A stretch of DNA of 14,080 nt from positions 1-14,080 of the forward strand of contig JANLIO010000031.1 of NCBI GenBank assembly GCA_024654265.1, in the 5' to 3' direction. Numbering within the stretch: position 1 is the stretch's first letter; each line of letters opens with the position of its first letter. Positions 13,602 to 14,080 of this stretch are shown piece by piece. This stretch comes from a bacterium (GTDB lineage Bacteria > Patescibacteriota > Patescibacteriia > 2-12-FULL-60-25). The position numbers and the translations under genes are program-made. The notes beneath the pieces are model-generated. The model was given only the letters and a program-made list of their open reading frames with translations. It ran no database searches and was not told the origin of the DNA.

Positions 13602-13615
13602 AAAGAACGTTCTTT
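13602..13615. promoter_or_regulatory. 14-bp perfect palindrome, possible operator
   Basis: AAAGAACGTTCTTT lies a few bases downstream of the predicted transcription start (about 13618) and just upstream of the Shine-Dalgarno of the 113-residue gene. A perfect palindrome there would suit a dimeric repressor. Which regulator binds cannot be told from this window. Confidence 0.5.
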
Positions 13616-13624
13616 CACTCATCT

Positions 13625-13653
13625 GTTCTATCCTTTTTTTCCCGTTTTGTCAA
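13625..13653 (-). promoter_or_regulatory. Promoter of the small membrane protein gene
   Basis: On the minus strand TTGACA (13653-13648), 17 bp, then TAGAAC (13630-13625). The -35 is perfect and the -10 matches 4 of 6. Confidence 0.72.
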
Positions 13654-13739
13654 TGCAAGATACCTCTTCCGCTTTTCCTACAATAAGATGTTTTATATGT
13701 GCCAGATAATCAAAAAATTTCCTGGTTATTTTCTTATAG

Positions 13740-14000
13740 AGAGAAGAACTCCGCCTACCGTCGAACCCGAATATATTCTACGCGTCGGAATGGAAAGGGC
13801 TGAAACACTTCCTCGGAATAATCCCTTATGCCTTTCACGAAGCCATGGAAGTTATACAACACCTTGGGATTCAGACAGTAGGTGAATATCGAAAGCGCTA
13901 CAAAGAAGACCCTCGTTTGTTGTCAACGCCTAATCGCACGTACACCACCGACTGGAAAGGATGGCCTCACTTCCTCGGAAAAACAACATAACAAAATGAG
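13740..14000 (+). pseudogene. Remnant of a protein with phage-integrase-type repeats
   Basis: An open frame from just after a TAG (13737-13739) to TGA (13998-14000), about 86 codons, with no ATG, GTG or TTG before codon 36. It encodes two clear repeat units of the kind found in PF14882 (phage-integrase repeat unit): LPSNPN then FYASEWKGLKHFLG, and YAFHEAMEVIQHLGIQTVGE with KRYKEDPRLLSTPNRTYTTD then WKGWPHFLG. The opening residues REELRLPSNPN look like the end of a further unit, and upstream bases are interrupted by stops. It is therefore a decayed 3' end of a longer gene, not an intact one. An alternative 65-residue frame from 13688 does not resemble anything. Confidence 0.7.
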
Positions 14001-14010
14001 CTCGCCTTTG

Positions 14011-14042
14011 CGTTCCCGCACACCTTGTGGGGGCGCTTTTTT
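14011..14042 (+). terminator. Intrinsic terminator after the repeat-protein remnant
   Basis: GCG-CCC-CAC pairs with GTG-GGG-CGC, with two small internal irregularities, around ACCTT (14011-14037), followed by five T (14038-14042). It starts 10 bp after the remnant's stop codon. Confidence 0.75.
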
Positions 14043-14080
14043 ATTCTATTCCCTCCTCTAAACTCTCATGCTTAGATTTG

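Overview
This window looks like a chromosomal segment of a bacterium of the Candidate Phyla Radiation (Patescibacteria); that assignment is an inference. It rests on an RNase J with a long Arg/Gly/Ser/Asn-rich N-terminal extension in place of an RNase E, small membrane proteins I cannot place in any family, a FecR/helical-repeat/Ig-like surface protein, and the general scarcity of Shine-Dalgarno sites. UGA is used as an ordinary stop (for example the genes ending at 756 and 1245), so the code is standard and lineages that read UGA as glycine are unlikely. No rRNA or ribosomal-protein gene is present to fix the lineage.

Layout: 1-327 holds palindromic and direct repeats. 2071-328 (minus) is a four-gene operon: small membrane protein, class I methyltransferase, membrane protein, YraN/UPF0102 nuclease-like protein. 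2121-2429 (plus) carries a tRNA promoter, tRNA-Val(TAC) and tRNA-Leu(CAG), both with encoded CCA and separated by twin palindromes. 2451-4815 is RNase J, with its own promoter and a roughly 205-nt structured leader. 4816-5255 is a repeat cluster. 5256-6248 is trpS, which shares a bidirectional terminator with the converging operon 10504-6302 (minus): FecR-domain protein, CHASE2 adenylate cyclase and DedA membrane protein. Divergent from that operon, 10593-11157 (plus) is the RNase P RNA gene rnpB, followed by its terminator and a polyprenyl-phosphate sugar phosphotransferase (11210-12640). 12641-13245 is a second repeat cluster. 13587-13246 (minus) is a small membrane protein with a clear promoter, a palindromic operator-like site, a strong Shine-Dalgarno and a terminator. 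13740-14000 is a start-less remnant of a protein with phage-integrase-type repeats, followed by a terminator.

The most unusual feature is rnpB. It is about 565 nt long, because two nearly identical 70-nt modules sit where P12 and the P15-P17 arm normally lie. Each module is predicted to fold into an 18-position helix capped by two hairpins, and the three differences between the copies all fall in unpaired positions. The second module appears to replace the L15 loop that normally binds the tRNA CCA end. Also notable are a histidine-to-glutamate change at a metal-ligand position of RNase J, and intergenic palindromes with 5'-GTCAY ends whose sequence variants keep their stems paired.
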